Positions 32,008 to 40,063 of a stretch of DNA of 64,000 nt are shown here, in pieces (position 1 is the first letter of the stretch; each line of letters begins with the position of its first letter). The notes under the pieces are model-generated. The model did no database searches and was not told the origin of the DNA. It was given only the letters and a program-made list of their open reading frames with translations. The DNA comes from DASYLJ01 sp964432595 (GTDB taxonomy: Bacteria > Desulfobacterota > Binatia > DP-6), in contig CAYSOF010000002.1 of NCBI GenBank assembly GCA_964432595.1, positions 372,001-436,000 of the forward strand, given 5' to 3'. A program made the position numbers and the translations under genes.

Positions 32008-33495
32008 CGCGAGCACCTCGGCGGCCACCCGCTGCGCCGACTCGAGCGCGCCTTCCATCCAGGTGTGCGCGAGCGACGCGTGCTCGCCGGCGAACCAGAT
32101 GCGGCCCTCCGGCCGGATCACGTCGGCGTGCAGCGCCGTGAACTGGCCGGGGAGGAACCACGCGAACGCGCCCTGGCTCCAACGATGCTCGTCCCAGCTC
32201 CACGAGACGAGATCCTCGACCATGCCGGGCTCGCGCAGCTGCGGGTGGATGCGGCCGACGGCGTCGAGCACGACGCGCCGGCACTCCTCGCGCGGCAGCA
32301 TGGCCATGCGACGCGCCGCCTGTCCCCACGTGTACGAGGCGAGCAGCACGCCGGCGCCGCGCGACACGTCCGGGTCGCGCCGGCCCGCATTGTCCGACGG
32401 GTAGACCGTCGTGCCCGTCGGCAGGTCGGTCTGCGTGCAGCCGCCGTAGATGTGGTCGTCCTCTTCCCAGAAGCGGCGGCGGGTGACGACGAGCACCTTC
32501 GTCGACGAGTCGTAGCCGAGCTCGCGGATCGCGCGGCGCTTCGCGCCGGAGAAGGCGGGACGCGCGTCGATCTGCGTGAGCACGGGGTAGGGGACGGTGC
32601 AGACGACGGCATCGCCGCGCTCGGCCCGCTCGACGCCGTCTTCGAGGTAGACGGCCGACGCCCACGGGCGCGCGCCGTCCTCACCCTGCTCGAGGCGGAT
32701 CACCTGGCAGCCGGCGCGGGGCGGACGGCGAAGCCGCGCCGCGAACGCCTCCGGCAGACGCTGCGTGCCGCCGACGATCTCGTCGAAGCCGCTCGACCAG
32801 ACCTCGTCCATCTCCTCGCGCAGGTGCTCGGTGGCGCCGCTCGGCAGCAGCGTCTCGACCCCCATGCCCGTCGCCATGTACTCGATCGCGTCGGGCGACA
32901 GGCCGGCGCGCTCCGCGAGCTGCTGCAGCGACAGCTGATCGAGCGCGCGGACCGACTGCGTCATCGGCACGAGCGCGTGCAGGTCGCGTCGCTCGGCCGG
33001 CGTCATGTCGCGGAGCACGTCGCCGACGGCGCGCGTCCACAGATCGCCGGGCTTACCGGCGTCGGCGGGTAGCGCGTAGGCGTCGCGCAGATCGCCGACG
33101 TCCGCCGCGCGCACGGAGCGCCCGCGGCCGTAGACGAAGACGTCGGAGTGCACGAAGGGCCGGAGGCGGAGCCCGAAGCGACGGCAGTAGTCCCGGACGC
33201 GCGTGTGCACCTTCGGGATGCGCATGGCGCCGAGCTCGCCGCGCAGCCCACCGCCGAACTCGTGCGTCCGGACGCGCCCGCCGACGTGGTGCCGGTCGGC
33301 CTCGAGGACGACGCACTCGACGCCGCGGCGCTCGAGCTCCCAGGCGGTGCACAGCCCCGCGAGCCCCGCACCGACGACGACCACGCGCCGCGGCCGCGCG
33401 CTCCCCGCGAGCGCGTCGAAAGGCGTCGCCAGTGCGGCGCCCGACAGCATCGCCATCCGCCCCAGGAAATCCCGCCGTCCCAGCGTCCACGCCAT
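31987..33495 (-). CDS. Flavin-containing amine oxidoreductase (Tat-exported)
   Basis: FAD-dependent amine or L-amino-acid oxidase-like enzyme, 502 residues. The twin-arginine signal is GRRDFLGRMAMLSGAALA. The FAD site is VVVVGAGLAGLCTAWEL, then EADRHHVGGRVRT. The C-terminal FAD block is GRIWFAGEHASLAHTWMEGALESAQR. It is likely exported folded and oxidises an amine in the periplasm. Specific substrate unknown. The next gene upstream is divergent. Confidence 0.9.
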   Translation of the reverse strand: MAWTLGRRDFLGRMAMLSGAALATPFDALAGSARPRRVVVVGAGLAGLCTAWELERRGVECVVLEADRHHVGGRVRTHEFGGGLRGELGAMRIPKVHTRVRDYCRRFGLRLRPFVHSDVFVYGRGRSVRAADVGDLRDAYALPADAGKPGDLWTRAVGDVLRDMTPAERRDLHALVPMTQSVRALDQLSLQQLAERAGLSPDAIEYMATGMGVETLLPSGATEHLREEMDEVWSSGFDEIVGGTQRLPEAFAARLRRPPRAGCQVIRLEQGEDGARPWASAVYLEDGVERAERGDAVVCTVPYPVLTQIDARPAFSGAKRRAIRELGYDSSTKVLVVTRRRFWEEDDHIYGGCTQTDLPTGTTVYPSDNAGRRDPDVSRGAGVLLASYTWGQAARRMAMLPREECRRVVLDAVGRIHPQLREPGMVEDLVSWSWDEHRWSQGAFAWFLPGQFTALHADVIRPEGRIWFAGEHASLAHTWMEGALESAQRVAAEVLASAQRAA

Positions 33496-33542
33496 GCGGA
33501 GTGCGTCGTGTCACACCGGGTCCCTCGCGAGCAAGGTCCCGA

Positions 33543-33575
33543 CTGTGCCAGGCGATCGTGACGCCCCTGGCACAG
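33543..33575. promoter_or_regulatory. 10-bp inverted repeat, candidate activator site
   Basis: CTGTGCCAGG (33543-33552) and CCTGGCACAG (33566-33575) are perfectly inverted with a 13-base spacer. The dyad centre lies ~79 bases before the start point predicted from the sigma-54-like promoter below, a usual distance for an enhancer-binding activator. The core TGTGCCA/TGGCACA recurs in a palindrome upstream of recA. Confidence 0.5.
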
Positions 33576-33611
33576 CTCCCCGTGCCTCGCCCGCGGGCGC
33601 GACGCTTTCCG

Positions 33612-33628
33612 GCGGCATGCTCCTTGCC
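33612..33628 (+). promoter_or_regulatory. Candidate sigma-54 promoter
   Basis: CGGCATG-CTCC-TTGC has GG at 33614-33615 and GC at 33626-33627, with exactly ten bases between. It matches nine of eleven positions of TGGCACG-N4-TTGC. It lies 52 bases before the GTG start of the downstream gene. A perfect dyad lies upstream. The match is good but not experimentally supported. Confidence 0.5.
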
Positions 33629-33679
33629 TCTCCATCGCGACGACGGCGTCGGGCCGTCGGATCGAAAGGAGCCAACTGC

Positions 33680-34105
33680 GTGGCCATTACCCTGAGCTCG
33701 GAAGTTCTCGTCGGTCGCCGCTATCTGGAGCGTGGATTCGTGGATACGGCGCTGCGGCTGTTCGTGCGCAACCAGGCCCAGGTCGAGGCCGCCGATTGGA
33801 AGACCCTGGTCGAGCGGCTCATGGAGCGGAACCGCATCGCCGACGTCGTCTACGTCTGCGAGATCGGCAACGTCCCGCTGCCGCGCGAGCGCCTGCTGGC
33901 GATGGGCGACGCGTCGCTGCGGCGGCGCGACGTCGACGGCGCGAAGCATCTGTACGAGCTGGCCGACGCCGATCGCGAGCGCTGGACGAAGTTCGTCGAC
34001 GTGCTCAGCGCGCTGCCCGAGCGCGAGCGTCTCGCGGTCAGCCTGGCGGAGCGCTACCTCCTCGCCGACCCCGAGCCAGCGGCTCGGGTCGGGTCACTGT
34101 TGTAG
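33680..34105 (+). CDS. Small helical-repeat (TPR-like) protein, unknown
   Basis: 141 residues of helical-repeat type, TPR/Sel1-like, for example YLERGFVDTALRLFVRNQAQ, WKTLVERLMERNRIADVVYV and DASLRRRDVDGAKHLYELAD. No signal peptide or catalytic motif. AAAGGAG precedes GTG 33680 at 8 bases, and conservation-like helix periodicity begins there. It stands alone behind a sigma-54-like promoter and dyad, so it should respond to a specific activator. It might be a scaffold in a stress or motility pathway; function unknown. Confidence 0.7.
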   Translation: MAITLSSEVLVGRRYLERGFVDTALRLFVRNQAQVEAADWKTLVERLMERNRIADVVYVCEIGNVPLPRERLLAMGDASLRRRDVDGAKHLYELADADRERWTKFVDVLSALPERERLAVSLAERYLLADPEPAARVGSLL

Positions 34106-34207
34106 CTTTCGTTTCCGCGCAACCCGTATGCCGCGGCCGGCGAAGCTCGGCGCGGCATGCGTGGCACGCACGCGGAAAACGCTTGCCTGGGCAGTCACTG
34201 CATGGGA

Positions 34208-36322
34208 ATGCCCACGGGCATGCGTTTTCTGCTCTTGGCCGCCGTCTGTGCGCTGGCGGCCTCCGCCTCCGCCGACACGCGGTTCATCGACCTGCCCGGC
34301 GGGAAGCGGCTCGTCGTCGAGGACTCCGGGGCGTTCGAGCTGCGGGACGGGCCGCGGACGCTGCTGGCGACCGCGGAGGGCGCGGCGCTCACGGCGAAGA
34401 CGTTCGACGACCTCGTCACCTCGAGCCTGACCGGGCAGTGGTCGTTCGCGCGTGCGAACGAGACGTCGCTCGCGTTCGGGAAGCTGCGCAGCGCGCGGCG
34501 GACGCGGACCGGGGCGCGCGTCGTGCTCGCCAGCGAACGCGACGCACGCGGGCGTCGGCGACGCGCGACGCTGACGTTCACCACCGACACCGCGGCGCAG
34601 GCGACGCGCATCGAGATTCGCGTGAAGCTCGCGCCGCGCGTCGCGCAGACGTCGCTGGCGCTGCCCGTGCGCTGCGACGCCGGCGGGACGTTCCACGGCT
34701 TCGGCGAGCAGTACAATGCGACGGATCAGCGCGGCGAAGCGTTCCCGCTGTGGGTGTCGGAGCAGGGCATCGGCCGCGATCCGACGAAGCCGCAGTTCCT
34801 GCTGAACGGCACCGCGCACACGACGTACTTCCCGATGCCCTGGTGGGTCGACGCGCGCGGCTTCGGCGTGCTCGTCGACACCGCCCGCCGCGTCGACGTC
34901 GACCTGTGCAAAAGCGATCCCGCCGTTGCGTGGATCGAGGCCGTGTCGCCGGAGCCGATGTGGCTCGTCGTGTTCCACGGCCCGACGCCGCTCGACGTCG
35001 TGCGCCAGCTCGGCGGCGTCGTCGGCCGGCCGAAGGTGCCGCCGGCGTGGGCGTGGGACCTCTGGATCAGCGCGCAGGGCGGACGCGCCGCCGTGCGCCA
35101 GAAGGTCGACGATCTGATCGCGCACGACATTCCGGCGGGCGTCATCTGGTCGCAGGACTGGACCGGCCCGCGCGTCAACTTCGACGGCGGACTCGGCGTG
35201 CAGTACCGCTGGGAGGCCGACGAGACGCACTATCCCGACCTCGCCGGCTTCGTGCAGGAGCTGCATGCCGAGGGCTTCCGCTTCCTCGTGTACGCGAACC
35301 CCTTCGTCGCCTCGAACCTGCCCAACCATTTCCCCGCGATGAGCGCGCAGGACCTGCTGATCCGCCGCGCCGACGGCGCCGACTACCTGCACCTCGCGCC
35401 GAACGGCACCTCGTCGCACCCCGACCTGACGAATCCCGCCGCGCGCGAATACGTGAAGGACGCACTGCGCGCGATCGTCGCCGACTACGACGTCGACGGC
35501 TGGATGTCGGACTTCGGCGAATGGGTGCCGGTCGACGTCGCGTGGGACGACGGCGGCGATCCGATCGCGCACCACAACCGCTACCCGATCGAATGGCATC
35601 GGCTGTGGCGCGAGGTGCTCGACGAGGTGCGCCCCGACGACTACGTCGTGTTCGCACGCTCCGGGTTCACGGGCGTGCAGGCCGTCTCGATGATCCACTG
35701 GGTCGGCGATCAGGAGACCGACTGGAGCGTGCACGACGGGCTGCCGACCGTCGTCCCGGCGATGCTGAACCTGGGGCTCGCGGGCGTGCCGTTCGTCACG
35801 CACGACATCGCGGGCTTCAGCGGTACCACCGCGCCGCCGACGACAAAGGAGCTCTTCCAGCGCTGGACGGAGCTCGGGGCGTTCACGCCGATCATGCGCA
35901 CCCACGAGGGTGCCGACAGGACGAACAACTGGATGTGGAATTCCGACGCCGAGACCATCGCGCACTTCCGCCGCTTCGCGCGCATCCATGCGGCGCTCGG
36001 ACCGGAGCTCGCCGTGCTCGCCGCCGACGCGGAGGTCACGTCGGCGCCGATGGTGCGCCACCTGATGCTCGACTTCCCCGACGACCCGGCGAGCCGGACG
36101 ATCGACGACCAGTACCTGCTGGGCTCGCTGCTGGTCGCCCCGGTTCTCGCCGAGGGCGCGGTCACCCGCGCGGTGTACCTGCCGCCCGGCGCGACCTGGT
36201 TCGACGTGTGGACCGGCACCGCGCACGCGGGTGGTCAGACGATCACCGTGCCGGCGCCGATCGGCTTCCCGCCGGTGTTCTCGCGCGACGTCGACCGCAC
36301 CGACTTGCGGGTGATCTCGTGA
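34208..36322 (+). CDS. Exported GH31 family glycoside hydrolase (YihQ/alpha-glucosidase-like)
   Basis: 704 residues. A signal peptide (MRFLLLAAVCALAASASA) is followed by the GH31 N-terminal domain (FHGFGEQYNATDQRGEAFPL) and a TIM barrel. The nucleophile Asp lies in VDGWMSDFGEWVPVD (about residue 435), the acid/base Asp in IHWVGDQETDWSVHDGLPTV (about 500). These motifs resemble sulfoquinovosidase YihQ (GDQ...DW...DGL; QDWTGPR), but the residues that bind the sulfonate cannot be confirmed by eye. GTGA overlap couples it to a GH29 gene. In-frame ATGs at 34157, 34202 and 34220 are alternatives for the start. Confidence 0.87.
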   Translation: MPTGMRFLLLAAVCALAASASADTRFIDLPGGKRLVVEDSGAFELRDGPRTLLATAEGAALTAKTFDDLVTSSLTGQWSFARANETSLAFGKLRSARRTRTGARVVLASERDARGRRRRATLTFTTDTAAQATRIEIRVKLAPRVAQTSLALPVRCDAGGTFHGFGEQYNATDQRGEAFPLWVSEQGIGRDPTKPQFLLNGTAHTTYFPMPWWVDARGFGVLVDTARRVDVDLCKSDPAVAWIEAVSPEPMWLVVFHGPTPLDVVRQLGGVVGRPKVPPAWAWDLWISAQGGRAAVRQKVDDLIAHDIPAGVIWSQDWTGPRVNFDGGLGVQYRWEADETHYPDLAGFVQELHAEGFRFLVYANPFVASNLPNHFPAMSAQDLLIRRADGADYLHLAPNGTSSHPDLTNPAAREYVKDALRAIVADYDVDGWMSDFGEWVPVDVAWDDGGDPIAHHNRYPIEWHRLWREVLDEVRPDDYVVFARSGFTGVQAVSMIHWVGDQETDWSVHDGLPTVVPAMLNLGLAGVPFVTHDIAGFSGTTAPPTTKELFQRWTELGAFTPIMRTHEGADRTNNWMWNSDAETIAHFRRFARIHAALGPELAVLAADAEVTSAPMVRHLMLDFPDDPASRTIDDQYLLGSLLVAPVLAEGAVTRAVYLPPGATWFDVWTGTAHAGGQTITVPAPIGFPPVFSRDVDRTDLRVIS

Positions 36323-37569
36323 TCGGGCCCGGGCACTGGTTCGCGGGCGCGCGCTTCGGAATGTTCGTCCACTGGGGCCCCGCCAGCATGAACGGACGCG
36401 AGCTCTCGTGGCCGCTCGTCGGCGGCAACCCGGTGCTGCCGTACGGGCACCCGACGCCCGTCGAGGAGTACTACGCCGATCACCTGCGCTTCCGGCCCGA
36501 GCGCGGCGCTGCGCGCGAATGGATGGCGGCCGCGCGGCGCGCGGGCATGCGCTACGCGGTGCTGACGACGAAGCATCACGACGGCTTCGCGCTGTGGCCG
36601 TCGTCGCGCTTCTCGATCGCCGACACGCCGTACGGGGGCGACCTGGTCCGCGAGTACGCCGACGCGGCACGCGCGGAGGGGCTGCGCGTCGGCTTCTACT
36701 TCTCGCTGTCGGACTGGCGGCATCCCGACTACCCCGCATTCACCGACGCCGACCGGCCCTACATGCGCTGGACGCAGCACCGGCCCGACGCGGCCGCGTG
36801 GGACCGCTACCTCGCGCACCTCCAGGCGCAGCTGCGCGAGCTCCTCACCGGCTACGGGCCCGTGGATCTGCTGTGGTTCGACGGCGGCTGGGAGCGACGC
36901 GCCAGCGAATGGCGCAGCGAAGAGCTCGAGGCGATGATCCGATCGATCCAGCCCGAGGTCGTCATCAACGATCGGCTGCCGGGCGCCGGCGACTATGCGA
37001 CGCCGGAGCAGCTGGCGCCCGCCACGCCGCCCGACGGTCCGTGGGAGACGTGTCTCACGATGAACCGCACGTGGGGCTGGTGTGCCGAAGACGGCGAATG
37101 GAAGAGCGCCCGCGACCTGGTGCACACGCTGTGTCAGGTGGCCGCCGGCGGCGGCAACCTGCTGCTCAACGTGAGCCCGATGGGCGACGGCACCCTGCCC
37201 GCGCCGCAGCGCGAGCGGCTCGGCGCCATCGCCGGATGGATGGACCGTCACGCCGACGCGATCCACGACACGACGCCCGGCCTCGCGCCATGGCAGTTCT
37301 ACGGGCCGTCCACCCGGAAGGGTGCTCGGACGTTCGTCCATTGCGTCATGCGCCCCTACGACACCGTGACGGTGCGCGGGGTGCCGATCCGCCGCGTCCG
37401 CGCAGTCCGGGCCGTGGGCACCGATACCGCCCTGGACTTCACGACGCGGGCCGCGGCGCTCGACGAGCTGCTGAACGCCGACCCGCCCGGCGAGCTGGTC
37501 ATCCGGGTTCCTCCGGCCTGCATCGACGACCTCGCGACGGTACTCGCCCTGGACATCGCCGCCGAGTAG
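36319..37569 (+). CDS. GH29 alpha-L-fucosidase family protein
   Basis: 416 residues. The GH29 fingerprint is complete: GMFVHWGPAS, TTKHHDGFALWPS, YFSLSDWRHPDYP, and VDLLWFDGGWERR with the nucleophile Asp188. LLLNVSPMGDGTLP is the conserved C-terminal barrel motif. No signal peptide is apparent, unlike GH31 next to it, so it may act in the cytoplasm or be exported otherwise. The GTG start overlaps the GH31 stop (GTGA). The usual C-terminal sandwich domain is short here. Confidence 0.93.
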   Translation: MIGPGHWFAGARFGMFVHWGPASMNGRELSWPLVGGNPVLPYGHPTPVEEYYADHLRFRPERGAAREWMAAARRAGMRYAVLTTKHHDGFALWPSSRFSIADTPYGGDLVREYADAARAEGLRVGFYFSLSDWRHPDYPAFTDADRPYMRWTQHRPDAAAWDRYLAHLQAQLRELLTGYGPVDLLWFDGGWERRASEWRSEELEAMIRSIQPEVVINDRLPGAGDYATPEQLAPATPPDGPWETCLTMNRTWGWCAEDGEWKSARDLVHTLCQVAAGGGNLLLNVSPMGDGTLPAPQRERLGAIAGWMDRHADAIHDTTPGLAPWQFYGPSTRKGARTFVHCVMRPYDTVTVRGVPIRRVRAVRAVGTDTALDFTTRAAALDELLNADPPGELVIRVPPACIDDLATVLALDIAAE

Positions 37570-37579
37570 AACGGTCCGG

Positions 37580-38395
37580 ATGCAGGACCTCGACGCCCAT
37601 CGCGAGCGCATCGCGCGCGACGGCTACACCATCATCGAGAACGCGATCGAGCCGGAGCTGATCGCCGCGCTCAACGACGACCTGCTGCGGCTCGAACGCG
37701 AGTACGACATCAAGCCGGCGAACAATCCGTTCGAGGGCGCGCACACCGTGCGCATCTACAACCTGCTGGTGCACGGGCCGCTCTACGAGCGCATCCCGGT
37801 GCACGAGCACGTCCTGCCCGTCGTCGAGAGCGTCCTCGACCAGGGTTGCCTGGTGTCGTCGCTGTCGTCGATCGGCATCGACCCCGACGAGATCGCGCAG
37901 CCCATCCACGCCGACGACCAGCTGATCCCGATCCCGAAGCCGCACGTGCCCACGGTCTGCAACACGATGTGGGCGCTCACCGACTTCACCGAGGCGAACG
38001 GCGCGACGCGCGTCATCCCGGGCTCGCATCTGCGCGACTGCTCGCCGACCTTCGGCGAGCACTACGACAGCATTCCGGCCGAGATGCCGCGCGGCAGCGT
38101 CCTCGTCTGGCACGGCAGCCTCTGGCACGGCGGCGGCGCCAACCGCACGCGGCAGCGGCGCGTCGGCATCGCGATGAACTACTGCGCCGGCTGGATAAGG
38201 CAGCAGGAGAACCAGCAGCTCGGCATCCCGCGCGACGTCGTCAAAGGCTTCGCGCCGCGCCTGCGCGAGCTGGTCGGCTACGGCATCTACAGCGGCCTCA
38301 TCGGCCACATCGACAAGCGCACGCCCGCGCGCGTGCTGCTCGACGATCGGAAGGGCGGCGGGATGCTCTGGGACCGCTACGCGGGGCGGTCGTGA
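37580..38395 (+). CDS. Phytanoyl-CoA dioxygenase (PhyH) family protein
   Basis: Fe(II)/2-oxoglutarate-dependent oxygenase, 271 residues. The iron triad is His110 and Asp112 in QPIHADDQ, and His183 in LWHGGGANRTRQRR, with Arg for the 2-oxoglutarate carboxylate after it. The protein begins DAHRERIARDGYTIIENAI, typical for PhyH. GTGA overlaps the P450 start. Substrate unknown; the adjacent P450 suggests linked oxidation of a lipid or terpenoid. Confidence 0.9.
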   Translation: MQDLDAHRERIARDGYTIIENAIEPELIAALNDDLLRLEREYDIKPANNPFEGAHTVRIYNLLVHGPLYERIPVHEHVLPVVESVLDQGCLVSSLSSIGIDPDEIAQPIHADDQLIPIPKPHVPTVCNTMWALTDFTEANGATRVIPGSHLRDCSPTFGEHYDSIPAEMPRGSVLVWHGSLWHGGGANRTRQRRVGIAMNYCAGWIRQQENQQLGIPRDVVKGFAPRLRELVGYGIYSGLIGHIDKRTPARVLLDDRKGGGMLWDRYAGRS

Positions 38396-39600
38396 GCGCG
38401 ACGTTCGACGACGTCTTCGTCCCGTTCGACGAGGGATTCCGTCGCGATCCCTTCGCCGTCTATGCCCAGGCGCGACGCCAGCATCCCGTCTACGCGCATC
38501 CGAACTTCCCGGCCGTCTCCGTCTTCCGCTACGACGACGTCCAGAACCTGCTGCGCGACCCGGCCACGTGGTCGAGCCACTTCCCGCTGCCCGAAGGCAT
38601 GGAGCGGCCCGACGACATGCCCGAAAGCATGATCGGCTGCGACCCCCCGGTGCACACGCGTCTGCGCGGGCTCGTCAGCCAGGCGTTCACGCCGCGCATG
38701 GTGAAGCGGCTCGAGCCGCGCATGCGGCGCATCGCGCACGAGCTGCTCGACGACGCGGTCATGCAGCGCGACGTCGACCTCGTGCAGGCGCTCACGCGGC
38801 CGCTGCCCGTCATCGTCATCGCCGAGATGATCGGCATCCCGACCGGCGATCGCGCGCGGTTCACCGTATGGTCGGATGCCCTCGTCGCGTCGCTGGGCAT
38901 GGGGCTCTTCACGGGCGTCGACCCCGAGCGTCTGGCGAAGCAGCGTACGATCATCCGCGAGCTGCGCGAGTACTTCCTGCCGCTGATCGAGGAGCGCCGC
39001 AGCGAGCCGCGTGAGGATCTGCTGAGCGGGCTCGTCGCCGCGGAGCTCGAGGGCTCGCGCCTCACCTTCGACGAGATGATCCAGATGCTCATCCTGCTCC
39101 TCGTCGCCGGCAACGAGACGACGACCAACCTGATCGGCAACGCCGTCCTCGAGCTGCTCGACCATCCCGACGCGCTCGACCACGTGTGGTCCGACCCCGA
39201 GCTGCTGTCCGGCGCGGTCGACGAGGTGATGCGCTTCTCGTCGCCCGTCCAGCTCGATCCGCGCCGCGCGACCTGCGCCCTCGAGCTGCACGGCGTGCCG
39301 GTGGCGGCGGGGCAGATCGTCATCGGCTGGATCGGCTCGGCCAACCGCGACGAGTCGGTGTTCCCGCGTCCCGACGTGTTCGACATCCAGCGCCGCGACA
39401 ACCGGCACATCGGCTTCGGCTTCGGGCCGCACTTCTGTCTGGGAGCCAGCCTGGCCACGCTGGAGACGCGCGTCGCGCTGAGCGCGCTCCTCGAGCGGAC
39501 GCGCAGCTTCCGCCGCCTCGACGCCTCCCCGCTGCCCCTGCATCCGAGCCTCGTGTTCCGCGGGGTGACGAAGCTGCCGGTGCGGCTCGAAGCGGCCTGA
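38392..39600 (+). CDS. Cytochrome P450
   Basis: 402 residues, class I bacterial P450. Motifs: I-helix LLLVAGNETTTNLIGN (about 235-250), ExxR in VDEVMRF (about 280), and heme-binding FGFGPHFCLGASLA with the axial Cys at about 349. N-terminal DPPVHTRLRGLVSQAFTPR is the usual C-helix region. Redox partners are not in the window. The GTG start overlaps phyH, so the two enzymes are likely made together. Confidence 0.95.
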   Translation: MSATFDDVFVPFDEGFRRDPFAVYAQARRQHPVYAHPNFPAVSVFRYDDVQNLLRDPATWSSHFPLPEGMERPDDMPESMIGCDPPVHTRLRGLVSQAFTPRMVKRLEPRMRRIAHELLDDAVMQRDVDLVQALTRPLPVIVIAEMIGIPTGDRARFTVWSDALVASLGMGLFTGVDPERLAKQRTIIRELREYFLPLIEERRSEPREDLLSGLVAAELEGSRLTFDEMIQMLILLLVAGNETTTNLIGNAVLELLDHPDALDHVWSDPELLSGAVDEVMRFSSPVQLDPRRATCALELHGVPVAAGQIVIGWIGSANRDESVFPRPDVFDIQRRDNRHIGFGFGPHFCLGASLATLETRVALSALLERTRSFRRLDASPLPLHPSLVFRGVTKLPVRLEAA

Positions 39601-39643
39601 CCGGGTAGCGGAAGCCGCGGCGTCCATCGTAAGGTGGGCGCCT

Positions 39644-40063
39644 ATGGATCCGCACGTGAAGCCGTCGCTGTCCCTGACCCACGCCGGTGCGCTGGCCGTC
39701 CTGAACGGCGCAGTTGCCAAGGCCCTCGAGATCGGTGTCCCGCAGTGCATCGCGGTCGTCGATGCCGGCGGCAATCTGCTCGCGTTCGTCCGCATGGACG
39801 GGGCGAAGGTCCTCAGCCAGCTCACCGCCACGCAGAAGGCGGTCACCGCCGCGTCGTCGCGCGCCGCCACCGGCGGCGTCGCCGAAGACCTGGCGCTCAA
39901 GCTGGCGCTCGGCAGCGGCGGACGCGTGACGAACCTGAAAGGCGGGCTGCCCATCGTCGTCGACGGCGACGTCGTGGGCGCGATCGGCGTCGGCTCGGGC
40001 ACGGGCGATCAGGACGTGACGGTCGCCGAGGCCGGCCTCGCCGCGTTGCAGGGAGCGCGCTGA
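39644..40063 (+). CDS. glcG: GlcG/HbpS family protein
   Basis: 139-residue GlcG/HbpS (DUF336) protein. Typical segments are LTHAGALAVLNGAVAKALEI, PQCIAVVDAGGNLLAFVRMD, KGGLPIVVDGDVVGAIGVGS and TVAEAGLAAL. Some members bind heme or degradation products, while in E. coli glcG sits in the glycolate operon beside malate synthase glcB. Here it overlaps the malate synthase gene by one base (TGATG), the same pairing, which supports a role in glyoxylate use. Confidence 0.85.
   Translation: MDPHVKPSLSLTHAGALAVLNGAVAKALEIGVPQCIAVVDAGGNLLAFVRMDGAKVLSQLTATQKAVTAASSRAATGGVAEDLALKLALGSGGRVTNLKGGLPIVVDGDVVGAIGVGSGTGDQDVTVAEAGLAALQGAR

Noticed and set aside
34157..34207. Longer GH31 start at ATG 34157
   Set aside because: It would put about 20 residues before the signal peptide and has no ribosome site; the 34208/34220 starts fit the signal better.
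33796..37569. 1257-codon plus-strand open frame
   Set aside because: Most of it is a shifted frame of the helical-repeat and GH31 genes; only its end is the real GH29 protein, which starts at GTG 36319.
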